Of a DNA stretch of 6,902 nucleotides, positions 6,536 through 6,902 are shown piece after piece. Numbering within the stretch: the stretch's first letter is position 1; the number at the start of each line of letters is the position of its first letter. Both the position numbers and the translations under genes were made by a program. The notes beneath the pieces are model-generated. The model was not told the DNA's origin. It saw nothing but the letters and a program-made list of their open reading frames with translations, and ran no database searches. The stretch comes from an uncultured Eubacterium sp. (GTDB lineage: Bacteria > Bacillota > Clostridia > Lachnospirales > Lachnospiraceae): the NCBI RefSeq assembly GCF_934295145.1, contig NZ_CAKRAS010000090.1, positions 1 to 6,902 of the forward strand, in the 5' to 3' direction.

Positions 6536-6578
6536 CTGAAATACTAATTTTTCTGATTAATAAGGTTCTGCCTTGAAA

Positions 6579-6902
6579 TTACTTGCGCTGCTTATCTTTT
6601 GGAACAACGCATGTTCCGCTTGCGCGGCATACAACGATCGGCTCCTCCAGAATATCACATGCGGAATCATTGATGTCAGGTCTCGGAGCAATTACTTTAC
6701 GTGCCTCGAATACCATCTTTCTGGATGTATTTCCAACAGATACGATTTCACCAACAGCTTCGATATAATCGCCTGCAAATACAGGTGCCATGAACTCTAC
6801 TTCGTCATAAGCTTTGAACAGTCCCTCATCTCCATCATTTAAGATAAGAAGTTCTGTAGCTACATCTCCGAATAAACCAAGCATTCTTGCTCCGTCTACC
6901 AG
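6579..6902 (-). CDS. kal: 3-aminobutyryl-CoA ammonia lyase, C-terminal part (N-terminus beyond right edge)
   Basis: Converts L-3-aminobutyryl-CoA to crotonyl-CoA and ammonia, linking lysine breakdown to butyrate formation. The frame is open to the window edge: 107 residues starting LVDGARMLGLFGDVATELLI, so the ATG at 6884 is an internal methionine and the true start lies about 20 residues further right (family length about 125-130). It is a small hotdog-fold protein. The pattern DEVEFMAPVFAGDYIEAVGEIVSVGNTSRKMVFEA matches the hotdog beta-strand region of Kal and related thioesterase-like lyases. It is followed by 72 AT-rich bases and then the riboswitch, so it is transcribed ahead of the switch rather than under it. 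Only a weak AAGG/CCTT hairpin follows its stop, so read-through into the riboswitch leader is possible. Confidence 0.92.
   Translation of the reverse strand: MVDGARMLGLFGDVATELLILNDGDEGLFKAYDEVEFMAPVFAGDYIEAVGEIVSVGNTSRKMVFEARKVIAPRPDINDSACDILEEPIVVCRASGTCVVPKDKQRK

Noticed and set aside
6562..6577. AAGG-CAGAA-CCTT mini-hairpin after the kal stop
   Set aside because: Only four pairs and no U-run; not convincing as a terminator.
6256..6578. Cobalamin riboswitch or T-box, considered because KamDE uses adenosylcobalamin and the pathway senses an amino acid
   Set aside because: No B12-box or T-box consensus seen; the conserved strings and five-helix layout match the lysine aptamer.

Overview
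The window carries a near-complete anaerobic lysine fermentation cluster (lysine to acetoacetate and 3-aminobutyryl-CoA, feeding acetate/butyrate formation), all on the minus strand. Gene order in the direction of transcription, from the right edge to the left: kal (3-aminobutyryl-CoA ammonia lyase, N-terminus off the window), a 323-bp control region, kce, kdd, kamA, kamD, kamE, and a DMT/EamA-type transporter whose C-terminus is off the left edge. Moderate GC, strong AGGAGG-type ribosome sites, and the gene set itself (oxygen-sensitive radical SAM and B12 aminomutases) suggest an anaerobic Firmicute, probably a gut Clostridia/Lachnospiraceae-like bacterium. The taxon is inferred, not shown.

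How the genes work together: KamA converts L-lysine to L-beta-lysine. KamDE (PLP plus adenosylcobalamin) moves the terminal amino group to give 3,5-diaminohexanoate. Kdd oxidatively deaminates it to 3-keto-5-aminohexanoate. Kce condenses this with acetyl-CoA and cleaves it to acetoacetate plus 3-aminobutyryl-CoA, and Kal removes ammonia to give crotonyl-CoA. Key residues of KamA, KamD, KamE, Kdd and Kce are intact, so the pathway looks functional.

The most interesting part is the spacer between kal and kce (6256-6578). On the minus strand it folds as a complete five-helix lysine riboswitch (L box) at about 6342-6506, with conserved core strings and a 6-bp loop-loop kissing match. It is followed directly by a long hairpin with a short U-run (6301-6350). 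The 3' strand of aptamer helix P1 is itself the base of this terminator-like hairpin, so the two are mutually exclusive. Lysine binding should therefore prevent termination: a predicted lysine-ON switch driving kce-kdd-kamA-kamD-kamE, the opposite of the usual lysine-OFF switches on biosynthesis and uptake genes. kal lies upstream of the switch and is not under it.

Other points of note are the absence of kamB and kamC between kamA and kamD, where many lysine fermenters have them. That spacer instead holds a strong UUCG-capped hairpin. A transporter gene starts only 3 bases after kamE. A perfect 14-bp direct repeat lies just upstream of the riboswitch. I see no mobile elements, CRISPR, tRNA or rRNA genes.
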